Shown: piece after piece, positions 6,761 through 14,073 of the stretch
Position numbering within the stretch: position 1 is the stretch's first letter
Layout of the letters: every line of letters begins with the position of its first letter
Assembly: GCA_036504075.1 (NCBI GenBank)
Contig: DASXVX010000032.1
Location: 1-64,000, forward strand
Direction: 5' to 3'
Source of the DNA: DASXVX01 sp036504075
GTDB lineage: Bacteria; Bacillota; Sulfobacillia; Symbiobacteriales; Symbiobacteriaceae
Length of the DNA: 64,000 bases
Notes under the pieces: generated by a model
Databases searched by the model: none
What the model saw: the letters and a program-made list of their open reading frames with translations, nothing else
Told to the model about the DNA's origin: nothing
Translations under genes and position numbers: made by a program

Positions 6761-8029
6761 TCAGTCCCGGATGACGTCGCAGCCGGTGAACGGCCGGAGG
6801 ACTTCCGGCACGGTAATGGTGCCGTCCTCGTTCTGGTAGTTCTCCATCACAGCCGCCAGCGTCCGGCCCAGGGCCAGACCCGACCCGTTCAGCGTATGGA
6901 CAAACTCCAGCTTGGCGCCCTCCTCCGGCCGGTACCGGATTTGCGCGCGGCGGGCCTGGAAGTCGCTCATGTTCGAGCAGCTCGAAATCTCCACGTACCG
7001 CTGGTAGCTCGGCATCCAGACCTCGAGGTCGAACTTCTTGTACTGGCCGAAGCCCATGTCGCCCGTGCACATGAGCAGCTTGCGGTACGGCAGGTTCAAC
7101 ATCTGGAGAATGGCCTCGGCACTGTCGACGATTTCGCCCAGCGCCTGCTCCGACTCTTCCGGCCGGGTAAACTGGATCATTTCGACCTTCTCGAAGTAGT
7201 GCTGGCGAATCAGGCCGCGGGTGTCACGCCCCGCCGCGCCTGCCTCCGACCGGAAGCAGCCGCTGTAGCCGACGTACTTGAGCGGCAGCAGTTTGCCGTC
7301 GATAATCTCTTCCCGGTGCATGTTGATCAGCGGCACCTCAGCCGTCGAAGCCAGGTGGTAGTCCGTGCCGGCCAGGCTGAAGACGTCCTCCTTGAACTTC
7401 GGGAACTGGCCGCTGCCATAATAGCTGGCCGTGTTGATGATCACCGGGGGCAGAACCTCCCGGTAGCCGTTGGCCAGGTGGTGGTTGATGAAAGAATTGA
7501 CCAGCGCCCGGTTCAGACGGGCGCCCCCGCCCTTGATGAAGGTGAACCGCGTCCCGGTCACCTTGCCGGCCCGCTCAAAGTCCAGCACGTCCAGCCCGGT
7601 GCCGATGTCCCAGTGCGCCTTGACCGGAAAACTGAACGCCCGCGGGGTGCCCCAGCGGGTAACCTCCACGTTGTCGCTGTCGTCGGTGCCGACAGGCGCC
7701 TCCGGGCTCGGGATGTTGGGCAGGGTGAGCATCAGCTCATCCAGTTCCTCCTGGACCTGGCGGCCCCGGTCGTCCAATTCCTTGATTCGGTCGCCAATGT
7801 TGCCCATTTCCGCGATGACGCCGCTGGCGTCCTGGCCCTGCTTCTTCAAAATGCCGACCTGTTTGCTGACATCGTTCCGCTTGGCCTTGAGCTGTTCGAC
7901 CTCGGCAATGATCTGCCGGCGCTCCACGTCCAGCGCCAGGATGCGGTCCAGGTCCACGTTCACACGCTTATTGATGAGTGCTTGACGGACGACGTCGGGG
8001 TTCTGGCGGACAAACTTCAGATCTAACAT
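6761..8029 (-). CDS. serS: Seryl-tRNA synthetase
   Basis: SerRS charges tRNA-Ser with serine (class II aaRS). The 422-aa protein has the long N-terminal coiled-coil arm (about residues 30-105, rich in Lys/Glu/Gln) that grips the tRNA-Ser variable arm. The class II catalytic core has motif 2 around CFRSEAGAAGRDTRGLIRQH and motif 3 GSGLALGRTLAAVMEN. It is the last gene of the aminotransferase-serA-mtnA-serS unit, 5 nt after mtnA. It therefore probably falls under the Ser T-box at the operon head, linking charging capacity to serine synthesis. Confidence 0.98.
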   Translation of the reverse strand: MLDLKFVRQNPDVVRQALINKRVNVDLDRILALDVERRQIIAEVEQLKAKRNDVSKQVGILKKQGQDASGVIAEMGNIGDRIKELDDRGRQVQEELDELMLTLPNIPSPEAPVGTDDSDNVEVTRWGTPRAFSFPVKAHWDIGTGLDVLDFERAGKVTGTRFTFIKGGGARLNRALVNSFINHHLANGYREVLPPVIINTASYYGSGQFPKFKEDVFSLAGTDYHLASTAEVPLINMHREEIIDGKLLPLKYVGYSGCFRSEAGAAGRDTRGLIRQHYFEKVEMIQFTRPEESEQALGEIVDSAEAILQMLNLPYRKLLMCTGDMGFGQYKKFDLEVWMPSYQRYVEISSCSNMSDFQARRAQIRYRPEEGAKLEFVHTLNGSGLALGRTLAAVMENYQNEDGTITVPEVLRPFTGCDVIRD

Positions 8030-8034
8030 AGCGA

Positions 8035-9072
8035 TTACCCTCCTCGGAGCAAACGTTTCAGGTTCACCGTAAAGGGCGGATAGACGATCCCCAGTTCCGT
8101 GACGATGCCGGTGATGTACTTCGCCGGCGTAACGTCAAACGCAGGATTGGTCACCCCGATGCCCTCCGGCGCAATCCGGACGCCGCCGATATGGGTAACC
8201 TCTTCGTGCTTCCGCTCTTCGATCTTGATCTCACTGCCATCGTTGATTGCCAGGTCCACTGTAGAAGACGGTGCCACTACGTAGAAGGGAATGCCGTGCT
8301 CTCGGGCGAGAACCGACACGCCGTAAGTACCAATTTTGTTAGCCGTGTCGCCGTTGGCGGCGATCCGATCGGCGCCCACAAAGCAGATCTGGATATGACC
8401 CAGCCGCATCATATGGGCCGCCATGTTATCCGTGATCAGCGTGGCCGGAATGCCGTATTGGAGGCATTCCCAGGCCGTCAGCCGGGCGCCCTGGAGCACC
8501 GGCCGGGTCTCGTCGACGTATACGTGCAGCCGGCGGCCCTGATCGTGAGCCATGCGGATGACGCCCAGCGCCGTTCCCCAGTCCACGGTGGCCAGCGACC
8601 CGGTGTTGCAGTGGGTCAGTACGCCCGCCCCGTCCTGAATCAGCGCCTGTCCGAACCCGGCCATCCGCTTGTTGACGGCCACGTCCTCCTCAGCCATGCC
8701 CTGAGCATACTGGTAAATCGCCTCGGCCACATCGTTCAGCGGTTGGCCTTTCTGGGTGGCCGCAAAGTCCATCACCTTGCGAATGGCCCAGAAAAGGTTG
8801 ACCGCAGTGGGCCGGGTCGCCGCCAGTTCCCGGGCCGCGCCTTCGAGGGCCGGCCAGAAGGCGTCGTCCGGCAGGTCTTTGGCCGCATAGGCCGCGAGAC
8901 CGAGCCCGCCGGCAGCCGTTACACCTATGGCGGGGGCGCCCCGCACCGCCAGGGTTTGGATGGCGTCTCCGACCTGGTGGAAGTCCCGGCACTCCATGAT
9001 CACCAGTTCGTTGGGCAACCGCCGCTGGTCGATGAGTTTGACGATCTCACGGGATAGTTCGACAGTGCGCAT
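8035..9072 (-). CDS. mtnA: S-methyl-5-thioribose-1-phosphate isomerase
   Basis: MtnA converts methylthioribose-1-phosphate to methylthioribulose-1-phosphate in methionine salvage. Some relatives act on 5-deoxyribose phosphate or related sugars. In this 345-aa protein the key motifs are VRGAPAIGVTAAGGLGLA near the N-terminus, THCNTGSLATVDWGTALG with the catalytic Cys, and VGADRIAANGDTANKIGT with the catalytic Asp. It starts at ATG 9072 behind GAAAGGGGAG. It lies between serA and serS in a serine-regulated operon, which is unusual for this gene. No other mtn gene is in the window, so the physiological substrate is uncertain. Confidence 0.93.
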   Translation of the reverse strand: MRTVELSREIVKLIDQRRLPNELVIMECRDFHQVGDAIQTLAVRGAPAIGVTAAGGLGLAAYAAKDLPDDAFWPALEGAARELAATRPTAVNLFWAIRKVMDFAATQKGQPLNDVAEAIYQYAQGMAEEDVAVNKRMAGFGQALIQDGAGVLTHCNTGSLATVDWGTALGVIRMAHDQGRRLHVYVDETRPVLQGARLTAWECLQYGIPATLITDNMAAHMMRLGHIQICFVGADRIAANGDTANKIGTYGVSVLAREHGIPFYVVAPSSTVDLAINDGSEIKIEERKHEEVTHIGGVRIAPEGIGVTNPAFDVTPAKYITGIVTELGIVYPPFTVNLKRLLRGG

Positions 9073-9205
9073 GAAGCGGGCTCCCCTTTCCGGTCTGCTC
9101 GGGTGACCTGCAGCACCGGCCCGGAGGGCTTTCCGACCCCCCTGATCTCCCGAGCCTGCAAAGGCCGACAAATGAGGTTCGCCGCTTCATGCGCCAAGTC
9201 CTCCC

Positions 9206-10861
9206 TTAGTTCGACCCACCCACAGGCAACGTCACGTTGCGGACTTCAATGATGCCCAAACCCTTTCGCAATTCCTCCATCGCCTCATTCGTCAGCGGGT
9301 CATCGATCTGCATGACCATGATCGCTTCGCCCCGGACCTTGGCCCGGCCCAGGTGCATGCCGGCGATGTTGATGTTATGCTGCCCGAGCACCGTGCCAAA
9401 GCGGCCGATCATGCCGGGCTGGTCGGTGTGGCGGCTCACCAGCATATACCGGGAAGGCGCCAGGTCGAACTGCATGCCGTCCACGGCGATGAACCGGAGA
9501 CCGCCGTCGCGGCGGAGCATGCCGGAGATGCGGTGCTCACCATGCGCCCCTGCCACCCGTACGGTGATGACGGTGGCCGAAGGCGAGAGCGTCCCGGCTG
9601 AAGCGGCCAGCTGCCCGCTGCTGCTGCCGTTTTCCGCGAGTGCCGCGTGGGTGAGCGACCGGCTCTCCTGTACGGTAATCCCCCGCCGCCGGGCCAGACC
9701 CGGCGCGTTGATGTAGTTGACGTGCTCGCCCAACTGGGCGCCCAGGAAGCCTTTCACCACGGTGCTGGTCAGAAGCGCCATCGGCTGCTTCGCCAGCTCG
9801 CCGCTGTAGGTGACTTCGATCTGGTCGTAGCTGCCCACGAACGACTGCGCCAGGAACGAACCCAGGCACTCCGCCAGCGGCAGATGCTGGACCAGAACCT
9901 GTGCCTCGTCCCGGGGCACCTGCGGCAGGTTGACGGCCTCGGGCACCAGTTCGCCCCGCAGCACCCGGAGAACGTACTGGGCGATATACGTGCCGTTGGC
10001 CTCCTGCGCCTCGGTGGTCGAGGCGGAAAGGTGCGGCGTCACGATCACGTTCGGCAGTTCGAACAGCGGGCTCTTCGTGCAAGGCTCCTCGTTGAAGACG
10101 TCGAGCGCCGCACCGCCGATGTGGCCGGACTTGATGGCCTCGTACAGCGCCTCCTCGTCCACCATGCCGCCGCGGGCGCAGTTGATGATGCGGGCGCCCT
10201 GCTTCATGAGGCCCAGTTCCTTGGCCCGGAGCAACTTGGCCGAATCCTTGGTCTTGGCAGCGTGAATGGTCAGGAAGTCAAGCTGCGGCAGCATTTCGTC
10301 CACGGTCTCGACCATGGTCACGCCCATTTGCTCCGCCCGGCCGGCGGGGACGAAGGGGTCGTAGGCCATGACCTTCATGCCGAACGCCCGCGCCCGGTGG
10401 GCCACTTCGGACCCGATGCGCCCGAGGCCGACGATGCCCAGCACCTTGCCGTACAGCTCGGTGCCCACGTAGACCTTCCGGTCCCAGCGGCCCTCTCGGG
10501 CCAGGGCGTTGTGGGCCTGGGGAATGTGGCGGGCCAGGGCAATCAGCATGCCGAACGCATGCTCCGCGGTGGAGAGCGTGTTGGCGCCCGGCACGTTGAC
10601 CACGACCACGCCCCGCTCGGTCGCGGCCTCCACATCGATGTTGTCGACGCCGACGCCGGCGCGCCCGACTACCTTGAGCCGGGTGCCTTTCGCCAGCACG
10701 TCCGCCGTCACTTTCGTCTCCGACCGGGTAATCACGGCATCGTATTGGGGGATGATCTCCAGAAGCTCCGCGGCGGAGACCTTCTTGACGTCGACCTCGT
10801 ATTCAGCCTTGAGCAGGCGGATGCCCGCATCGGAGATTGCCTCCGCAACCAGGACCTTCAT
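9206..10861 (-). CDS. serA: D-3-phosphoglycerate dehydrogenase
   Basis: SerA oxidises 3-phosphoglycerate to 3-phosphohydroxypyruvate, the first step of serine synthesis. The 551-aa long form has the substrate domain (VITRSETKV, VVGRAGVGVDNID), an NAD-binding Rossmann motif (GKVLGIVGLGRIGSEVA) and catalytic Arg/Glu/His regions (NCARGGMVDEEAL, VTPHLSASTTEAQ). The ASB domain and a C-terminal ACT domain (HTDQPGMIGRFGTVLGQHNI) follow; the ACT domain probably senses serine. The stretch AENGSSSGQLAASAG looks like a lineage-specific insertion in the ASB region. Start ATG 10861. It is downstream of the aminotransferase that likely takes its product. Confidence 0.97.
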   Translation of the reverse strand: MKVLVAEAISDAGIRLLKAEYEVDVKKVSAAELLEIIPQYDAVITRSETKVTADVLAKGTRLKVVGRAGVGVDNIDVEAATERGVVVVNVPGANTLSTAEHAFGMLIALARHIPQAHNALAREGRWDRKVYVGTELYGKVLGIVGLGRIGSEVAHRARAFGMKVMAYDPFVPAGRAEQMGVTMVETVDEMLPQLDFLTIHAAKTKDSAKLLRAKELGLMKQGARIINCARGGMVDEEALYEAIKSGHIGGAALDVFNEEPCTKSPLFELPNVIVTPHLSASTTEAQEANGTYIAQYVLRVLRGELVPEAVNLPQVPRDEAQVLVQHLPLAECLGSFLAQSFVGSYDQIEVTYSGELAKQPMALLTSTVVKGFLGAQLGEHVNYINAPGLARRRGITVQESRSLTHAALAENGSSSGQLAASAGTLSPSATVITVRVAGAHGEHRISGMLRRDGGLRFIAVDGMQFDLAPSRYMLVSRHTDQPGMIGRFGTVLGQHNINIAGMHLGRAKVRGEAIMVMQIDDPLTNEAMEELRKGLGIIEVRNVTLPVGGSN

Positions 10862-10911
10862 GGCTTGTACCCTCCCGAATTTCTCTTTACGAGTTGTTTT
10901 TCTACCAGTGG

Positions 10912-12072
10912 TTAGCCGTGCAGCGTGTTGACCCAGACCTTCTGGGCGGCCGCCACGGCGGCGCCGGTGTTGACGCCCACGCCGTGCAGTTCGAGGGCCA
11001 TCTCCATGGCCGCCAGCGCCACGATCACGTCGTTCGGCGTGATGTAGCCGAGGTGCCCGATGCGGATGATGGTGTTCTCGAGGCTCGCCTGGCCGCCGGC
11101 GATCTGGACGCCCAGCCGCTCCCGGGCCGTCTTGCGCAGCTGCTTCGGCTCGATCGGCGGGATGATGGCCGTTACGGAGTTACTGGCCCGGGCCTCATCC
11201 TCCGCCAGGAGCTTCAGGCCCATTGCTTTCACGCCGGCCCGGCACATCTCGCCCATAAGCTTGTGGCGTGCCCACGTCGCTTCGATCCCCTCCGCCTTGA
11301 TCAGCCGGAGCGACGCCTGCAGGGCGTAGAACAGCGTGATGTTCGGCGTGAACGGCGTCTGCCGCTTGAGGTAGCTGCTATGCACGGCCTTCAGGTCCCA
11401 GTAGAACCGCGGCATCTTGTTCGTGTCCGCCAGCGCCCGGGCCCGCTCGCTGAAAGCGATGACCGAAATGCCGGGCGGGCACATCAGCGCCTTCTGGCCG
11501 CCGGTGAGCACCACGTCGAGGCCCCAGGCATCGAACTCCAGCGGCAGGGCGCCCAGTCCGCTGACGCTGTCCACCAGCACGAGGGCCCCGTGATTACGCA
11601 CGATCTTGGCGATCGCTTCCACATCGTTGGTGACGCCGGTCGACGTCTCGTTGTGCTGGAACAGCACCGCTTTGATCTCCTTGCCGGTGTCGGCCGCCAG
11701 CCGCTCGGCGATTTTGGCCGGGTCGGCCGCCTCGCCGGCCTTGAACTCCAGCCGCTCCACTGCCAGGCCCAGGGCCTTGGCCGTCTTGTACCAGCGCTCG
11801 CCGAAGTCACCGATCACCACGGACAAGACCTTGTCGCCCGGGTTCATGGTGTTGACCAGAGCCGCCTCCCAGCCGCCGCTGCCGGCGCCGGGGAAGACAT
11901 AAACGGGCTGGCTGGTCCGGAAGACGTACTGCAAGTTCGTCGAGACCTCTTCGAAAAGCGTGAAGAAGCTTTCACCCCGGTGATTGATCATCGGCTGGGT
12001 CATGGCAGCCGCCACCTGGGGCGGGATCGGCGTAGGGCCCGGAATCATGAGCAAGGACTTCTCTTTGAGCAC
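10912..12072 (-). CDS. Class V PLP-dependent aminotransferase (serine/alanine-glyoxylate type)
   Basis: This 386-aa fold-type I enzyme of the alanine/serine-glyoxylate aminotransferase group has the family start MIPGPTPIPPQV, a phosphate-binding GAGSGGWEAAL segment, VLVDSVSGLGALPLEFD with the PLP-ring Asp, and the Schiff-base Lys in TGGQKALMCPPG. The start is GTG 12072, behind GAGGAGG. It heads the operon with serA and serS under a Ser T-box, so it plausibly supplies the transamination step of serine synthesis in place of a canonical SerC, which is absent here. That role is inference; glyoxylate or pyruvate transamination is the alternative. Confidence 0.9.
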   Translation of the reverse strand: MLKEKSLLMIPGPTPIPPQVAAAMTQPMINHRGESFFTLFEEVSTNLQYVFRTSQPVYVFPGAGSGGWEAALVNTMNPGDKVLSVVIGDFGERWYKTAKALGLAVERLEFKAGEAADPAKIAERLAADTGKEIKAVLFQHNETSTGVTNDVEAIAKIVRNHGALVLVDSVSGLGALPLEFDAWGLDVVLTGGQKALMCPPGISVIAFSERARALADTNKMPRFYWDLKAVHSSYLKRQTPFTPNITLFYALQASLRLIKAEGIEATWARHKLMGEMCRAGVKAMGLKLLAEDEARASNSVTAIIPPIEPKQLRKTARERLGVQIAGGQASLENTIIRIGHLGYITPNDVIVALAAMEMALELHGVGVNTGAAVAAAQKVWVNTLHG

Positions 12073-12117
12073 GACAGGTCCGCCTCCTCTGTTTCGGTCG
12101 CCGAACGCCGGGAACGG

Positions 12118-12240
12118 AAAAAGCTCCGCCTCCGGCCGGTTCAGCGCCACAATGCTGGTGCCGAAACTGCCAGGGACGGAGCTTAGAATGCCCCGCGGTG
12201 CCACCCTGTTTGACTGCCATCTCCGCCGGCGCTTCCACCT
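12118..12240 (-). promoter_or_regulatory. Second T-box antiterminator/terminator module without its own Stem I
   Basis: A second copy of the T-box core, GGTGGCACCGCGGG, occurs at about 12205-12191 on the minus strand, downstream of the first terminator. It is followed, as in the first module, by CCGTCCCTGGC, and can form an antiterminator through CAGGG/CCCTG. A competing terminator is available: AAGCTCCG (12184-12177) with CGGAGCTT (12128-12121), then a TTTTT run (12122-12118). There is no specifier stem in the roughly 50 nt before it, so it must share the upstream Stem I or sense tRNA acceptor ends alone. The bulge TGGC again fits tRNA-Ser. Confidence 0.8.
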
Positions 12241-12254
12241 GGTGCAGCCCGCAT

Positions 12255-12492
12255 AAAAAACGACACTCCCGTCCCTGAAAGCCAGGGACGGGAGTTTGTT
12301 TCCCGCGGTGCCACCCAGACGTTGGCGCCGGAAATCCGGCAGCCCACTTTCACCGGCTGTATCGGGCCGTACCCGACCGAGTTGCCTCGGACCCTCAGGG
12401 GTGGAGTCGTCCAGAAGGACACCGGCTTGCACCAACCGCCGGCTCTCTACAGTCCTTTTTGAACTACTGTCCCCATCAACGGGATGATATTT
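12255..12492 (-). promoter_or_regulatory. T-box riboswitch, serine-specific (serine operon leader)
   Basis: The T-box core GGGTGGCACCGCGGGA is at 12316-12301 (minus strand), followed by a terminator, ACTCCCGTCCCT/AGGGACGGGAGT, with a GTTTTTT tail (12296-12255). In Stem I an AGTAG internal-loop strand faces TCC (12405-12403) followed by A, above a GGGG/CCCC lower stem. TCC is a Ser codon, agreeing with serA and serS downstream. The bulge TGGC would pair with the discriminator G and CCA of tRNA-Ser. Low charged tRNA-Ser should raise operon transcription. Confidence 0.9.
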
Positions 12493-12498
12493 GTTGGC

Positions 12499-12527
12499 AG
12501 TATACCATCTTGTGGTGACTGAAGCAA
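12499..12527 (-). promoter_or_regulatory. Sigma-A-type promoter of the serine operon
   Basis: On the minus strand, -35 TTGCTT (12527-12522) and -10 TATACT (12504-12499) have an exact 17-nt spacer and lie just before the T-box leader. Confidence 0.75.
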
Positions 12528-12557
12528 TAGGGTCCAAGACGCGTTTTTTTCGATCGC

Positions 12558-12713
12558 TTACCCATTGGCCAACTCCGCTGCACACCGCTTATCGCCGCAA
12601 ATGGCCTTCCCGCCGGACGGCCGACGGCAGACGACGCATCGTTGACTCGCCTTGGGATCCCACACGGACTCCAGCAGGTCCGCCTCCAGAGGTCTCGGTT
12701 GCAGTCTGGCCAT
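12558..12713 (-). CDS. Small four-cysteine protein, possible zinc ribbon
   Basis: A 51-aa reading frame starts at ATG 12713 behind CGGAGGGAGATGACCT and ends at TAA 12560-12558. Its C-terminal half reads QRCVVCRRPSGGKAICGDKR followed by C, giving a CxxC...CxxxxC arrangement typical of a small zinc ribbon or treble clef. An overlapping 60-codon frame on the same strand lacks such a motif. It lies just upstream of the serine-operon promoter, in the same direction. Function unknown; I recognise no named family. Confidence 0.6.
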   Translation of the reverse strand: MARLQPRPLEADLLESVWDPKASQRCVVCRRPSGGKAICGDKRCAAELANG

Positions 12714-12791
12714 AGGTCATCTCCCTCCGGTGAGGATTAGTATATGCAACTGCACCGACGGTGATGCTCAAGTTTTTTTAGCTGTCGGCGA

Positions 12792-12857
12792 AAACCCGGC
12801 AGGAGGTTTGAGCGTAAAACGCTAATCCACTATTTACCAGAATATGGAATCACGGGG
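12792..12857 (+). other. Leader upstream of the prepilin-like gene
   Basis: This short region contains CGGCAGGAGGTTTG followed about 35 nt later by CAGAATATGG, ahead of the pilin-like gene. The ribosome-site-like GGAGG here is too far from the coding start to serve it. I looked for a GEMM-type cyclic-di-GMP riboswitch and did not find its core motifs. Its role, if any, is unclear. Confidence 0.25.
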
Positions 12858-13433
12858 GTGCTTGCCTTGGTGCGAATTCGCCCGCAGCGAAACGAAGCCG
12901 GTTTTTCGTTGATTGAACTGCTTGTGGTGGCAACGATCATTATCGCGCTGTCTCTCTTTGCCATGCCAGTATTCGCGAAGGTTACGGACAAGGCACGGTA
13001 TGCCAAGAGCGCCGAGGACCTGCGGGTGATTGAGGAGCAGTTGGAGGTTTATCAGGCCGACAAGGGCCACTACCCCGATAGTCTGGTCCGTCTGATCGAA
13101 CAGGGGTACATTAAAGATACCACGCAGACCCATGACAGGCTGAAGTCCCCCTGGTACAGTAATAGCAATCGGGTTTATTATTTCTACGCAGTGGATCAGT
13201 CCGCGAAGGACTCCGCCCGCGCTTACCTGCTGGGCGATCCCGGCCCCACCGCCGTCTGCGGCGGCGGCGGCATGCCCACGAGGGCGACCCTGTCTGCGGA
13301 TGGCCCTATCCCCTGCGGCCGCAATCCCGACACTGAAACTGGGGCCTACGTCTGGGGCGGCAGTAGCCCCACGCTTATGCTTGTCCCTAACCCTGATGCC
13401 CTGTTCCGAACAGACTTGAAAAGCTCCTTGTGA
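12858..13433 (+). CDS. Type IV pilin-like / GspG-like secreted protein
   Basis: This is a 191-aa prepilin-type protein. The N-terminus has a basic leader, then AGFSLIELLVVATIIIALSL, the prepilin peptidase signature: cleavage is expected after Gly15, with Glu at mature position 5 and a long hydrophobic helix. The region KARYAKSAEDLRVIEEQLEVYQADKGHYPDSLVRLI resembles the GspG/PulG pseudopilin core. The C-terminal half contains CGGGG and PCGR, so a disulfide is possible. Start codon is ambiguous (GTG 12858, TTG 12867, GTG 12870). No pilus assembly, prepilin peptidase or secretion ATPase genes are nearby, so it is an orphan here, followed by its own terminator. Confidence 0.85.
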   Translation: MLALVRIRPQRNEAGFSLIELLVVATIIIALSLFAMPVFAKVTDKARYAKSAEDLRVIEEQLEVYQADKGHYPDSLVRLIEQGYIKDTTQTHDRLKSPWYSNSNRVYYFYAVDQSAKDSARAYLLGDPGPTAVCGGGGMPTRATLSADGPIPCGRNPDTETGAYVWGGSSPTLMLVPNPDALFRTDLKSSL

Positions 13434-13443
13434 AATAGCATCG

Positions 13444-13477
13444 GGGCGGACCCCCTACCGGGAGTCCGCCCTTTTTT
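13444..13477 (+). terminator. Intrinsic terminator after the prepilin-like gene
   Basis: GGGCGGAC/GTCCGCCC is followed by a run of six Ts, immediately after the prepilin-like gene and reaching the pdxT stop codon, which converges from the other side. Confidence 0.9.
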
Positions 13478-14072
13478 ACACGGCAACGGCCGCCAGCGCC
13501 ATCTCCACAAAGAGCTTGTGGATCCGCCGGTCCTCCGTCAATTCCGGATGGAAAGCCGTCGCGAGGTGCCGGCCGTACCGGGCCGCGACGATTTTGCCGT
13601 CGTACTCCGCCAGCACCTCCACTCCCGACCCCACCCTGGCGATATACGGCGCCCGGATAAATACCGTGTGGACCGGCTCCGGCCCCAGTACCGGCATGGA
13701 TAGCGGCACTTCGCAAGAGTTCACCTGCCGGCCGAACCCATTCCGCTGGATCGTTATGGGCATGATCGCGAGGCGCGGCTGATTCGGCTTGCCGCCGAGG
13801 ATCTCCGTGGCCATCAAAATCGCCCCGGCGCAGGTCCCATAAACCGCCCCGCCGTTCTGAACCCACCGCCGGATGGCATCGATAAACCCATAGTGGACCA
13901 TAAGATCCCCAATAGTAGTCGACTCGCCCCCGGGCAGAATCAGCCCGGTGAGCCCGTCCAAATCCTGCGGCCACTTTACGGCCACCGGCTCGGCCCCAAC
14001 AGCCTCCAGTGCCCGCAAATGCTCAGGCACGGCGCCCTGCAGGGCCAGTACGCCAAAACGACGGGCGGTCAT
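13476..14072 (-). CDS. pdxT: Pyridoxal 5'-phosphate synthase glutaminase subunit
   Basis: PdxT releases ammonia from glutamine and channels it to PdxS for de novo PLP synthesis. The 198-aa class I glutamine amidotransferase has LILPGGESTTIG (oxyanion region), catalytic Cys81 in YGTCAGAILMA, and the His-Glu pair in TAFHPELTED. It starts at ATG 14072, 1 nt after the pdxS stop, so the two are translationally coupled. PLP is the cofactor for the aminotransferase in the adjacent serine operon. Confidence 0.98.
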   Translation of the reverse strand: MTARRFGVLALQGAVPEHLRALEAVGAEPVAVKWPQDLDGLTGLILPGGESTTIGDLMVHYGFIDAIRRWVQNGGAVYGTCAGAILMATEILGGKPNQPRLAIMPITIQRNGFGRQVNSCEVPLSMPVLGPEPVHTVFIRAPYIARVGSGVEVLAEYDGKIVAARYGRHLATAFHPELTEDRRIHKLFVEMALAAVAV

Positions 14073-14073
14073 G

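Noticed and set aside
6719..8026. A 435-codon plus-strand frame opposite serS
   Set aside because: Antisense shadow of serS with no supporting motif.
12589..12771. A 60-codon minus-strand frame upstream of the serine operon
   Set aside because: It overlaps the 51-aa four-cysteine frame in another phase, begins before the ribosome site and has no protein-like motif, so the shorter frame is preferred.
12775..12857. A cyclic-di-GMP (GEMM) riboswitch before the prepilin gene
   Set aside because: The expected conserved GEMM core and tetraloop-receptor features are not present.
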